A DNA stretch of 64,000 nt from Desulfoscipio geothermicus (lineage in GTDB: Bacteria > Bacillota > Desulfotomaculia > Desulfotomaculales > Desulfallaceae): NCBI GenBank assembly GCA_016841205.1, contig JAENZP010000011.1:1-64000 (forward strand), read 5' to 3'. A program made the position numbers and the translations under genes. The notes beneath the pieces were generated by a model that was not told the origin of the DNA, did not search any database, and was given only the letters and a program-made list of their open reading frames with translations. Shown here one piece after another: positions 8,680 to 17,293 of the stretch (its first letter is position 1; each line of letters begins with the position of its first letter).

Positions 8680-9372
8680 TTAATCAAGCTTACCATCTGC
8701 GTTCAAGTCATTAAAGAGTTGTTCATATGTTTCTGTCGCCTGTTTTATGAAGCTATCGATAGCACTGATATCAAATTGTTGGGTTACACTGCCAGAAGCA
8801 GTATTAATATCAAATTGAATCTTCAAAGTATCAAAATCTCGATTGAGAACTGATACTACATTTACTTCATTGCTGTATCCAGCTAATTCCCAAAAAACTC
8901 TGGCTACTGACCTCAAAGTCCATTCCACAGGTTCATTTTCTAAATAATAAACAGTTGGGGTTACAAATTTTGTATAAATATGGGGATTGAAGTCGTGCTT
9001 TACGCAAGTTGTATTTAAGGCAAGCCCATTGAGCGAAAAGTGGAATAAATCCAGCAATATTTGAAGGATACTTAAAGCTTTATCTTTGAAAATACCGATA
9101 TCTAGCACATTGGCGCCTTTTTCATCATTCAATTTATGTTTAATATCGATACGCTTTCTATATAACATTATTTCCCAATCGCCATTAACTGTATCTAACC
9201 GGGGTCTTATTATGGGTTGCTGAATAACAGAATCACTTTCTAAAAAAGTGTTCGGTACCAATTCGTATTCTTGAAATGCTTCAGTTAATTTCACCATCAT
9301 CTGTAATGAGACCGAGATATCTTTAAAGTCTCCGAAAACACTGATTTTGTAATTCGTATTTATATCCATCAT
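8680..9372 (-). CDS. Uncharacterised cytoplasmic protein
   Basis: 230 residues, no signal peptide or membrane segment; I do not recognise the family. The C-terminal third has an acidic helical end (IDSFIKQATETYEQLFNDLN), and the central region alternates beta-like strands. The general look (RIDI.., ..LNRDFDTLKIQFDI) is vaguely like the TIGR04255 group of sporadically distributed proteins, but that is weak. The minus-strand leader GGGAGATGGGG precedes a tandem ATG-ATG start. Confidence 0.6.
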   Translation of the reverse strand: MMDINTNYKISVFGDFKDISVSLQMMVKLTEAFQEYELVPNTFLESDSVIQQPIIRPRLDTVNGDWEIMLYRKRIDIKHKLNDEKGANVLDIGIFKDKALSILQILLDLFHFSLNGLALNTTCVKHDFNPHIYTKFVTPTVYYLENEPVEWTLRSVARVFWELAGYSNEVNVVSVLNRDFDTLKIQFDINTASGSVTQQFDISAIDSFIKQATETYEQLFNDLNADGKLD

Positions 9373-9539
9373 TGTTTTACCCCATCTCCCTATACCTGTT
9401 ATTATATACCTAATATATCAAAACTTAATGAATAAGCAATTATCGCAACTTGCATGATGGCCGCATGACCATGTTAATAGAATTAGAATAAGTATTTATG
9501 GACAGAATATATTAAAATCCTTGTTGGAGGTTGGTTCGT

Positions 9540-9995
9540 TTGGTTATTAAAGATACAATTACAAGAGGTTTTATTGCCGGCGTAATTGCTGGCGTACTAA
9601 TGAACATAATAAGCTTCATATCTTATTATCTAGGTATTGCCAAATTGCGGTTTTTAGATTGGCCAAGCATTATTATCACAGGCCACGGTCCGGCTAATGC
9701 TTTATCAGCTTTGTTTTTTATGATCGTCCAATTAATTTTTGTGGGTTTTTTAGGGTGTATATTCGCATTACTTATTTCCAGACTTACGACGAGTATGAAT
9801 CATATTTTTAAAGGTTTTCTTTTTGGCGTAATATCCTGGTTTGCTATATATGGACTAACATATATAGCAGATGTACCTAAGCTTACGCCCCTAGACATGG
9901 GTACAGCAATAACAGACTTTATAGGTGCCATTGTTTTTGGGATAGTGTTATCTGAAACACTAAATCGATTAGATACGAAGGATAAATTGTCCTAA
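9540..9995 (+). CDS. Small membrane protein with four predicted membrane segments
   Basis: About 151 residues with hydrophobic segments near 8-29, 52-80, 92-112 and 125-145 and a short charged C-terminus. Family not recognised. A TTG at 9531 touches GGAGG (9526-9530), so the in-frame TTG at 9540, 9 nt from GGAGG, is the better start. No adjacent partner suggests its job. Confidence 0.65.
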   Translation: MVIKDTITRGFIAGVIAGVLMNIISFISYYLGIAKLRFLDWPSIIITGHGPANALSALFFMIVQLIFVGFLGCIFALLISRLTTSMNHIFKGFLFGVISWFAIYGLTYIADVPKLTPLDMGTAITDFIGAIVFGIVLSETLNRLDTKDKLS

Positions 9996-10075
9996 ATAAC
10001 TTGCGCTCGGGCTGAGGCCGGCGGGGCAACAGCAATACCTACACATCTTGAAGATCATGGAAAAAGGAAGTCATA

Positions 10076-10219
10076 ATGAGCAAGAAAGCCCCATATAAAG
10101 AAGAATTCATATTGCGATTTGGTATATCACTCTGCAGGAAACTGCAGCCATTTGTTGAAAGTGATCGTATGGCAGCGCGTATTTGTTCGCCAGGACATAA
10201 CCTTAATAGCAGACATTAA
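10076..10219 (+). CDS. Possible small protein, 47 residues
   Basis: ATG at 10076 follows AAAAGGAAG at good spacing. It encodes a basic peptide beginning MSKKAPYKEEFILRFGISLC and ending HNLNSRH. It is plausibly expressed from its binding site, but it could also be the tail of a lost gene. No homolog is recognised and nothing else lies in the 230-bp gap. Confidence 0.35.
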   Translation: MSKKAPYKEEFILRFGISLCRKLQPFVESDRMAARICSPGHNLNSRH

Positions 10220-10226
10220 TAATAAG

Positions 10227-10697
10227 CTACAAACGAAGGGTTGCAATTAATCGTTTAGGCCGCAGCAGCAGGTCCAGGCCATCAGTGATTTCTTTTACCG
10301 CTAGATCGGCGTTTTGCAGTGCCTGCACGGAGGTTCCTTCCGGTCCTAATATGACAATACCCAAGGCTGCTTTCGCCAGCATCAGCCTATCGTTGGCTCC
10401 ATTGCCTATCGCCACGGTAAACTCCGCTCCCAGTGTTTCAACATAGGCTTCTTTTGCTTCACCCCCAACCGGCTGGGACAGGATATGAACTATACCGTTG
10501 ATGTCTTTGCACTCACTCTGGCACTTACCGAAGGTGTCAGCAGTTAGTATGTGTACCTCCAGACTCTTGCTAAGCTGGTTTAAACCCTCCTCGACTCCGG
10601 TTAGCAGTAAACCGTCTTTGGCTATCGTGCCATTGTAATCCACCACGATGTATTTGAGCTGCAGCGTACCGCGGCCGGGTATATCCACTGAAATCAA
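10227..10697 (-). CDS. HAD-family hydrolase, soluble P-ATPase-like
   Basis: 156 residues of the HAD superfamily. The nucleophile motif is DYNGTIA (Asp about 20), motif II is LTADTFG, and the acidic motif is GNGANDRLML. The absence of a membrane domain and the similarity of the motifs to the phosphorylation/hydrolase unit of P-type ATPases place it with the small stand-alone 'ATPase P' proteins, presumably phosphatases of unknown substrate. It lies downstream of the true P-type ATPase gene on the same strand, but a terminator (10889-10916) separates them. Confidence 0.75.
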   Translation of the reverse strand: MISVDIPGRGTLQLKYIVVDYNGTIAKDGLLLTGVEEGLNQLSKSLEVHILTADTFGKCQSECKDINGIVHILSQPVGGEAKEAYVETLGAEFTVAIGNGANDRLMLAKAALGIVILGPEGTSVQALQNADLAVKEITDGLDLLLRPKRLIATLRL

Positions 10698-10888
10698 GCT
10701 TTCACCCCATTTCCTGAACTATTCCTTAAACTATAATGTAAAATTTGTCATTTAACAAGTTTTATGATGTGAGACATGGCCGTCCACATGGATGATGTGG
10801 GGCTTATGGTTACCCAAGTCAACGGCAAAGGTTATATAAAATTTCAAAACATGGGCGGCTAATAATCTATAAGCTAAAAGCCCACTAG

Positions 10889-10916
10889 AAAAACGCAACC
10901 CCCAAACGTTTGGGGG
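10889..10916 (-). terminator. Terminator of the P-type ATPase gene (minus)
   Basis: The 18-bp palindrome CCCCCAAACGTTTGGGGG (10899-10916) is followed on the minus strand by GTTGCGTTTTTC. It lies 63 nt past the stop codon at 10979. Confidence 0.7.
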
Positions 10917-10978
10917 CTATGTTTAGGTCCAGACACTCTATTTTCTTGTTAATCGCCGCTTAATAAATTCTTTGTAAT

Positions 10979-13501
10979 TTATTTTTTTACTTGCTTTTTC
11001 ACAAGCTTCACAAAATCATACCACAATACAGATACTGCTGCGATACCCAAGGCTGTGAAAAGCTGTCCGATTGTAAGAGGCGAAAACTTTAAAAACTCAT
11101 GCAATGGGGTATACAGAAGTAACAGCGTCCCAACAATCGTTCCAATATTAACCACCCACATCACCTTATCCTTTGCAAGTCGTTTTACAGATTGAACCAC
11201 AAAGTCGTGGTCAGAGCTGTTAACCTGTACCAGGAACAGGTTGGCAAGAATAATAATTACAAGGCCCATTGTACGAGCAAGCGGTGCATCATTAGGATTT
11301 TGATAAAGTATTAAATAGTAAGCTCCAAAGGAAGCCAAGAAGATTATGATACCCTGCAACCCACTCTTAAGTAGAGTTCTTGCATTCAAAATATTTTCTC
11401 TCGGATTACGAGGCTTTCTCTCCATAATGTCAGTTTCTGCAGGCTGACGCTCTAACACTATAGAACATGTAGGATCAATAACCAGTTCCAGCAATACCAC
11501 ATGGAGAGGAAGTAAAAATAAGTTTGCTGGATAAACACCTAAGATCGGTGCCAGCAATGAAGAAAAGGCAATAGGAATGTGAATGGTGAACACATAACCT
11601 ACCGCTTTGCGAATATTATCATAAATCCTCCTACCATCCCGAATTGTATGGACAATAGTAGAAAAATTATCGTCCATCAAAATAAGGTCAGCTGCTTCGC
11701 GTGATACCTCCGAGCCTCGTTTGCCCATAGAAATACCAATGTCCGCATATTTCAAAGCCGGTGCATCATTGACGCCATCACCTGTCATTGCTACAATTTC
11801 CCCGTTCGCTTTAAATGACTTGACGATACGCATTTTATGCTCAGGTACCACACGGGAAAAAATATTGACCTCTTTGACTTGCTCCTGCAATTCTTCGTCG
11901 GTCATGTTATTAAGTTCATCACCTGTGATGATATTATCGCTGTTTGGCATTCCAATCTGCTTTGCGATGCTGCTGGCGGTAATACCGTTGTCTCCTGTAA
12001 TCATAACAACACGCACACCGGCTTTCGTACACTGTTTTATGTCTTCTTTGACAGATTCTCTGGGAGGATCAGCAAGCCCGATTAAGCCGCAGAGAGTAAG
12101 CGTACAAGCTGTAAGCTGGGTTGGAATATCGCCTTTGCTTACAGGCTTCATAATACCAACAGCAATCACTCGAAGACCTTGTTTTAACATGTCAAGAAGT
12201 TTAGCTTCTGCCTCTTTACGCTCGATATCATTCAGATTGCAGATAGCCAGAATTCGTTCAGGAGAACCCTTTGCCGCAATGATGATTTCATCATCATGTT
12301 TCCAGACATGCCCCATCATTTTCAATTCGTTAGTAAAAGCATATTCTGTGATCAACTCGCCGCCAAAAAGATGCTCTTTAGTAATGCCTAACTTCTCACA
12401 ATAAGTAAGCATTGCTTTTTCCATAGGGTCATAGGTATCAATTTCACAGCCAAGTCCCATAGTTTCACATAGCTTCATATTATCATTATCTACTGCCCAG
12501 ATATCACGAACCGTCATTTGGTTCATCGTAACGGTTCCTGTTTTATCTACACATAGCACAGAAACAGCACCTAAGGTTTCAACAGATGGCAACCTGCGCA
12601 CCAAAGACTGCTGTTTGGCAAGTCTCCATGCCCCCATAGAGAGGAAAACTGTCAAGATAACAGGAAATTCTTCCGGAATCATTGCCATAGCAAGGGTAAT
12701 ACCGGAGAGAATGCTTTCAATCAGCCGGTCGCCAAATGTATGGTCAGGGATATTAAACCAGGTAATAAATCCTACAGACGCAAACAAAACAGCAGCAATG
12801 CCGGCACAAAGCTTAACAAGACTTTCGGTTTGTTTTTGCAAAGGCGTAGGAGATTCCGGTGCAGACGCTATATTTGCACCAATTTTCCCGTATTCTGTGG
12901 CAACTCCGATTTTATCAACGAGCACATACGCGCTGCCTTGTGTTACCAAGGTTCCGGCATAGCAGTAATCCTTGCGCCAATAATCGGAAGAAGGTTCGGC
13001 ATTTTCAACGGTGGTTTTCCAAACGCCTTCCGCTTCGCCGGTCAGAGAGGACTCATCCACACATAGATCGCTTGCTTTTACTACCTCTCCATCAGCAGGA
13101 ATTTTTACACCTTCGGAAATCAGCATAAGATCGCCGGGCACTAAATCGCTACTTGCAACGACAATTTCTTTTCCGTCACGTATGACTGTGCTATGAGGTG
13201 CGGATAAGTCTTTAAGTGCATTTAGTGTTTTGTCGGTTTTCCATTCCTGTATCACATCAATACTGATTACACCGACCACAAAAATTAGCATAATTGCGCC
13301 GTCACGCGGTTCCCCAAGAATAAAATAAATGATTGCTGCCACAATAAGCAGTAAAAACATTGGCTCACAAACGATGTGAAGCACTTTACTGAAAAAGCTT
13401 TCTTTTTTCTTTGGGGTCAGTTCGTTTTTCCCATACCGTTCCTGACGTTTTCGGGCTTCATCGCTAGTCAAGCCCTGCAGGATTGTTTCTTGTTCTATCA
13501 T
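10979..13501 (-). CDS. Cation-translocating P-type ATPase, probable Ni2+/Co2+ exporter (NiCo riboswitch-controlled)
   Basis: 840 residues with a complete P-type layout: cation_ATPase_N (1-70), paired helices, A domain (LTGEAE), and M4 with PEEFP at 276-280. Phosphorylation site Asp319 lies in CVDKTGT, the hinge is TGDGVNDAPALK, and a four-to-six-helix C-terminal domain follows. By overall type it resembles Ca2+ ATPases, but M4 has PEEFP where Ca2+ pumps have PEGLP. The 5' leader is a NiCo riboswitch (13595-13735), which normally controls Ni/Co efflux genes, so I infer export of those ions rather than Ca2+. GGAGG lies 9 nt before the ATG. Confidence 0.85.
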   Translation of the reverse strand: MIEQETILQGLTSDEARKRQERYGKNELTPKKKESFFSKVLHIVCEPMFLLLIVAAIIYFILGEPRDGAIMLIFVVGVISIDVIQEWKTDKTLNALKDLSAPHSTVIRDGKEIVVASSDLVPGDLMLISEGVKIPADGEVVKASDLCVDESSLTGEAEGVWKTTVENAEPSSDYWRKDYCYAGTLVTQGSAYVLVDKIGVATEYGKIGANIASAPESPTPLQKQTESLVKLCAGIAAVLFASVGFITWFNIPDHTFGDRLIESILSGITLAMAMIPEEFPVILTVFLSMGAWRLAKQQSLVRRLPSVETLGAVSVLCVDKTGTVTMNQMTVRDIWAVDNDNMKLCETMGLGCEIDTYDPMEKAMLTYCEKLGITKEHLFGGELITEYAFTNELKMMGHVWKHDDEIIIAAKGSPERILAICNLNDIERKEAEAKLLDMLKQGLRVIAVGIMKPVSKGDIPTQLTACTLTLCGLIGLADPPRESVKEDIKQCTKAGVRVVMITGDNGITASSIAKQIGMPNSDNIITGDELNNMTDEELQEQVKEVNIFSRVVPEHKMRIVKSFKANGEIVAMTGDGVNDAPALKYADIGISMGKRGSEVSREAADLILMDDNFSTIVHTIRDGRRIYDNIRKAVGYVFTIHIPIAFSSLLAPILGVYPANLFLLPLHVVLLELVIDPTCSIVLERQPAETDIMERKPRNPRENILNARTLLKSGLQGIIIFLASFGAYYLILYQNPNDAPLARTMGLVIIILANLFLVQVNSSDHDFVVQSVKRLAKDKVMWVVNIGTIVGTLLLLYTPLHEFLKFSPLTIGQLFTALGIAAVSVLWYDFVKLVKKQVKK

Positions 13502-13594
13502 AAAAAAGTTACCTCCACTTTGCCTTTCGGCTGATTAAGATAGCTCTACGGCACTTCATAGACTTTTAACAACTAATGTTCCGAATAGGAGTAT

Positions 13595-13735
13595 AAAAAA
13601 ACACACTTGTGGAACATACTACTGTCCCACAAATGTGTTAAAGTACACCATTTGCTGCCGTTAGGTTACGGCCCAGCCCCAGGAACCTTTGGCAAGGTCC
13701 CTCGCCTGCTCAGTTTGTACTGTAGATTTATATGC
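13595..13735 (-). promoter_or_regulatory. NiCo riboswitch (czcD motif) with intrinsic terminator
   Basis: The minus strand carries ACTGAGCAGGC (13714-13704), GGGCTGGGCC, CGGCAGCA and then ATTTGTGGGACAGT (ending 13621). These are the ordered conserved blocks of the cobalt/nickel-sensing czcD RNA. The 3' part forms a terminator: ACACATTTGTGG pairs with CCACAAGTGTGT and is followed by seven U (13601-13595). Metal binding is known to favour readthrough in this class. A second copy controls the CDF gene at 32175-32285. Confidence 0.88.
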
Positions 13736-13755
13736 AGTGCAAAGAGTTCTTGTTA

Positions 13756-13784
13756 TTGTAATACATGTTTATACCGTATGTCAA
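13756..13784 (-). promoter_or_regulatory. Promoter of the P-type ATPase/riboswitch transcript
   Basis: TTGACA (13784-13779), a 17-nt spacer and TTACAA (13761-13756) on the minus strand, about 25 nt before the aptamer. Confidence 0.6.
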
Positions 13785-13831
13785 GTTCGTCTTATGTATT
13801 TCAGGACTATATAAAACATACCTTAACGAAA

Positions 13832-14233
13832 TTATTCCACATGGACCCCGATTGCGATCAGAATAAGAACAGCAATTGTTCTATGCATCAAAAGCCATGT
13901 TCCACCTCTTTTTTTTACCTTACTTCCGTATATACCAAGCCCAACCTGCAAAAGCATGATTCCTGCTGCAATTACCCCGGTAGTATTCAGGCCGTATTGA
14001 CTAAATTGGATCAAAAAGTGCAGAAGCAAGAAGGCGATCGTCAATACACCAAATAAATTATGCCTTTTTACAATGAATTTCATAAATTTAGTAAAGGAAC
14101 TATATAATTTTTCATTTATTATTAATTCATTTCGATATTTCTTATAGATGAATTTAACTAAATAATTTAGAATTGCTAATAAATATAATAATACAGTGAT
14201 ACTGCCAAAAAGACTTCCTATTTCCTTAAACAC
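13832..14233 (-). CDS. Four-helix membrane protein, cytochrome b561/ferric-reductase-like
   Basis: 133 residues with four hydrophobic helices (about 10-28, 60-80, 87-105, 113-131). Histidines sit on three of them: KRHN and LLHF on or near helix 2, LMHR and GVHVE around helix 4. This fits bis-His b-type haem binding as in ferric-reductase-like or b561-type membrane domains (inference). It has no flavin domain. The start is GTG, with GGGAGG 8 nt upstream. Family not firmly identified. Confidence 0.55.
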   Translation of the reverse strand: MFKEIGSLFGSITVLLYLLAILNYLVKFIYKKYRNELIINEKLYSSFTKFMKFIVKRHNLFGVLTIAFLLLHFLIQFSQYGLNTTGVIAAGIMLLQVGLGIYGSKVKKRGGTWLLMHRTIAVLILIAIGVHVE

Positions 14234-14582
14234 ATAAAAACCTCCCTTCGTATTAAATTTTTATGCAAGTGTTATAATTAAATACCTGAAATTATCATTG
14301 ATGGCTATTTATAGCAATATAAGCGAATACACTTCCTCCAGAGCGATAAATCTAGACCACCAGAAAAAATCCATCCTGGAAAATAGAACCGCAAACAATG
14401 CTGCCATTATTGGAAAAGAGGCGTGGCTTGAAGTTAAACAGCAGGACAAAAGCCAATGGAAGAAGACGACCTGGAAGTTGACGTTATACCCGGCCCAGGC
14501 GCTCGGCTACCTGGGCCGCTTGCTCCTTGATTTTCTTGGGCATTTCCCGGCCCAATTGCGGATCGTTAAGTCTCCGCTTCCT
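14234..14582. other. Intergenic region with a minus-strand coding relic
   Basis: No intact gene. Just after the PiT stop, the minus strand stays open for about 33 codons ending PKKIKEQAAQVAERLGRV-stop (14490-14580), without a start or binding site. This looks like the tail of a lost gene. Its end contains a 9-bp inverted repeat (14491-14499 with 14510-14518) that might act as a weak terminator for the PiT transcript. A plus-strand frame over this region runs into the PiT gene antisense and is not credible. Confidence 0.35.
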
Positions 14583-15581
14583 TTAAATGATAATAGAAGT
14601 GACCAGGTAGAGCAGACCTGCCATTAAGGAGGTTACGGGCAAGGTAATCAGCCAGGCGGTGACCATTTTTTGCGCCGTCCCCCATTTTACCGAATAGAAA
14701 CTTTTGGCGGAACCAACGCCCATGATGGCGGAAGATATTACATGGGTAGTGCTCACAGGCTGGCCTAGTGCAGTAGCGGCGAGAATTACCGTGGCTGACG
14801 ATACATCAGAGGCAAAACCACTCATGGGCTGCAACTTAATGATTTTAGTGCCCACCGTTTTGATAATTCTCCAGCCACCGATCGATGTCCCCATAGCCAT
14901 AGCTATAGCGCAGGATAATTTAACCCAAAATGGTATCTCCATTGTTGTATGAAGCCCACCCGCGATTAGCGCAAAGGTGATAATACCCATTGATTTTTGG
15001 GCATCATTGGTGCCGTGGCTGAATGCCTGGAACGCAGCGGTGAATATCTGCAGCGACCTAAAACTGCGGTTTGCAGTATGGGGATTGACATTTTTAAAGA
15101 TAAACCTCAGTATCGACATGATTACATAACCAACAGCAAAGGCTGCAAAAGGTGAAAAGATCAGCGCTTTAATAATATTAATAAAACCTTCTAAATTAAC
15201 CCCGGATAAGCCTGCGGCAGCAACTACCGAACCGGCTAATGAACCGATCAAGGCATGGGAGGAACTGCTTGGTATACCGTAATACCAGGTTATCAGGTTC
15301 CAAACAATGGCTGACATTAACGCGACTATAATAACGGCCAGGCCGTTTTCCAGTTGAAACGGGTCGGCAATTTGGCTGCCAATGGTTTTAGCCACACCCG
15401 TAAAAGTTAATGCGCCAATTAGATTCATTAAAGAAGCTAAAATAATGGCTATCCGCGGAGTCAATGCCTTAGTAGATATGGAAGTAGCAATGGCATTGGC
15501 GGTATCATGAAAGCCGTTGATAAAATCAAAGGAAAGGGCCATCACAACCACAATGAAAATTAAAATAATAGTTGAATCCAT
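14583..15581 (-). CDS. pit: PiT-family inorganic phosphate permease
   Basis: 332 residues with about ten membrane segments. The two family signature repeats are visible: GFHDTANAIATSI near the N-terminus and GTNDAQKSMGI in the second half. It imports metal-phosphate with protons or Na+. GGAG is 7 nt before the ATG at 15581; a GTG eight codons earlier is less likely. The upstream region (15657-15713) is nearly the same as that of pstC, including TTTACA repeats, so it is probably PhoB-regulated. This is unusual, as many pit genes are constitutive. Confidence 0.9.
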   Translation of the reverse strand: MDSTIILIFIVVVMALSFDFINGFHDTANAIATSISTKALTPRIAIILASLMNLIGALTFTGVAKTIGSQIADPFQLENGLAVIIVALMSAIVWNLITWYYGIPSSSSHALIGSLAGSVVAAAGLSGVNLEGFINIIKALIFSPFAAFAVGYVIMSILRFIFKNVNPHTANRSFRSLQIFTAAFQAFSHGTNDAQKSMGIITFALIAGGLHTTMEIPFWVKLSCAIAMAMGTSIGGWRIIKTVGTKIIKLQPMSGFASDVSSATVILAATALGQPVSTTHVISSAIMGVGSAKSFYSVKWGTAQKMVTAWLITLPVTSLMAGLLYLVTSIII

Positions 15582-15656
15582 ACATAATCTCCTTATGAAT
15601 TGCACATCTCTTTACTACCCAATCTACAATTTTCTAATCCGTCGATACATTCTTAC

Positions 15657-15713
15657 CTACTCTAGCAAATAATTATTAAACTGAGATTAACTTTTTGTAA
15701 AGTTTGTAAACGC
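15657..15713 (-). promoter_or_regulatory. Pho-type promoter block upstream of pit
   Basis: On the minus strand, GTTTACAAACTTTACA gives two TTTACA-like half-sites at an 11-bp pitch, as in Gram-positive pho boxes. After an AT-rich stretch comes TTGCTAGAGTAG, whose TGCTAGAGT can serve as an extended -10. The same arrangement with the same spacing lies upstream of pstC at 24709-24764. Confidence 0.6.
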
Positions 15714-15794
15714 TTTGATTTAAGACAAAACCATTACTTTATCAATTATAGAATAAACCTTGGTTCTTTTTGTCACGATTATTTCTCCCATATG

Positions 15795-16220
15795 TTAACA
15801 GTCTCTTTTGACTATGGTTATATCTTTAATCTTCACTGAAAGTTCTTTTATATTCTTTTCGATCTGCTCAATTACATGCTTAAACTCTTCATCACTTTTC
15901 CCCGTTGGATCTTCAAGTCCCCAATCTTCTTCATACTTACTTGGTAGAAACGGGCAAACAACGTTGCACCCCATTTTAATTACTATATCAACTGGAGGAA
16001 TATCAGTTAATAATTTTGGATGTTGTGTTTTCTCCATATCTATATCATAAATCTCTTTCATCAACCTAACTGCATCTTGATTAATTTCAGGTTTTGTTTC
16101 CGTTCCGGCAGAAAAGCTCTCAAAAACATCTCCGCCAAAATGTTTCCCAAGGGCCTCTGCTATTTGACTGCGGCATGAGTTATGGACACATATAAAAGCA
16201 ACTTTGTATTTTTTTGACAT
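15795..16220 (-). CDS. arsC: Arsenate reductase, thioredoxin-coupled ArsC type
   Basis: 141 residues of the low-molecular-weight phosphatase fold. The P-loop CVHNSCRS places nucleophile Cys11 and Arg17 in CX5R. Cys85 and Cys89 match the redox pair used by thioredoxin-dependent ArsC to reduce arsenate to arsenite. A shorter loop or phosphotyrosine phosphatase activity cannot be excluded. GGAG lies 9 nt before the ATG. There is no arsR or arsB nearby. Its neighbours are phosphate-uptake genes, which is sensible because arsenate enters through phosphate transporters. Confidence 0.85.
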   Translation of the reverse strand: MSKKYKVAFICVHNSCRSQIAEALGKHFGGDVFESFSAGTETKPEINQDAVRLMKEIYDIDMEKTQHPKLLTDIPPVDIVIKMGCNVVCPFLPSKYEEDWGLEDPTGKSDEEFKHVIEQIEKNIKELSVKIKDITIVKRDC

Positions 16221-16549
16221 TAATTAAATTCTCCTCTTCATTGCATTTAAAAAAGCAAAAATATTATGGTTCCGCATACATTTAACCTGTCTTTCAACTT
16301 TTTATTCATTTCATCCTCCAAATTAAATTTTCCTGCAAAGGAAGTAAAACAGCCCTCGGGAAGGTCAAAAAGTGGGTCCCAGGGCATTGTTATTAAAATA
16401 TTTACGAAAATAAAAAGAGACCTCCAATCAAGGAGATTCTCATTCTGCTGGCTGATCATTTTTACCCTATTACAATTTGTTGGCAGTGTTTGTAATATAA
16501 ACCCGTTCGATTAACTTCTTTAGCATTATATTCGGAGAAGTCTTCAAAG
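16221..16549. other. Intergenic region; doubtful 70-codon minus-strand ORF
   Basis: A minus-strand frame (16459-16247) contains MPWDPLFDLPEG and a hydrophobic tail but lacks a binding site and a recognisable family. I treat it as chance or a relic. No hairpin or promoter of note is visible. Confidence 0.25.
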
Positions 16550-17293
16550 CTATTGGGCTTTGGCAAATTGCTGCGACTGTTGTTTGTGGTAAACCAAGAA
16601 CTCACTAATTTTATGTGTAGAAGAATTTAGTATCTGTTCCTTGCGAATTCCTGCTTGCACGGCCAAAGCCATCGCATTAGTATTTTCCCCAACATTATAA
16701 CAAATGTGAGCATCGCTGTTGATACAGACTAAAACGTTGTGTTTCTTGGCCATCTTGGCAAACTGATTACAAAATGTGTAACTGCCCGGTCTCACGGTAA
16801 AAGAACTGTTATTAATTTCTAGTGCTTTATTGTATTCCTTGGCTGCAAGAACTACTTCTTCCACATTAACCGGGTATTTTGGATTGCCCGGGTGCGTTAT
16901 GATGTGAACGCATGGATTCTTGATGGCCGCTATCATGGCCTGAGTGTTTTCATCAATACTGGTTCCAGTATATCCAGCCGAATCATGGAATCCTGCCAAA
17001 ACGATATCCAAATAATCAGTTAGCACACGTTCTGACATATCAATGTTACCTTGCATATCCAGGATATTAGCCTCCACGCCCCGCAGAACCTCAACTCCCT
17101 GCATAACCCGGGGTAAAGATATCATATTTGTAAAATGGTACCAGTGTGGCGCCCCCGGCATCTTTAACCCGTGATCAGTAATTGCGACCATTTTCAGTCT
17201 TTTTTCGCTTGCACTTTCAACTATTTCTTTAATAGTGCTATACCCATGACCGCTGGCAGTAGTATGAACGTGCAAATCAGCTTCTAATTTCAT
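16550..17293 (-). CDS. PHP-domain phosphoesterase (YcdX-like)
   Basis: 247 residues. The metal-binding PHP signature is complete: HVH near residue 9, TDHG near 40, a Glu in GVEANIL, HPGNP in the middle and SDAH near 206. This is the layout of YcdX-type trinuclear-metal phosphatases, which act on small phosphorylated compounds; the substrate is unknown. A perfect AAAGGAGGTGAT precedes the ATG. It lies between arsC and the phoB operon but has its own upstream region. Confidence 0.85.
   Translation of the reverse strand: MKLEADLHVHTTASGHGYSTIKEIVESASEKRLKMVAITDHGLKMPGAPHWYHFTNMISLPRVMQGVEVLRGVEANILDMQGNIDMSERVLTDYLDIVLAGFHDSAGYTGTSIDENTQAMIAAIKNPCVHIITHPGNPKYPVNVEEVVLAAKEYNKALEINNSSFTVRPGSYTFCNQFAKMAKKHNVLVCINSDAHICYNVGENTNAMALAVQAGIRKEQILNSSTHKISEFLVYHKQQSQQFAKAQ

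Noticed and set aside
11721-13196. Plus-strand ORFs antisense to the P-type ATPase
   Set aside because: Shadow frames without start signals or known families.
10979-13501. Calcium-transporting ATPase
   Set aside because: General family likeness only; the M4 motif differs from PEGLP and the leader is a NiCo riboswitch.
14298-14627. 109-codon plus-strand ORF
   Set aside because: No binding site, runs antisense into the PiT gene, no recognisable protein.
16247-16459. 70-codon minus-strand ORF upstream of arsC
   Set aside because: No ribosome site and no family resemblance; reported only as intergenic content.
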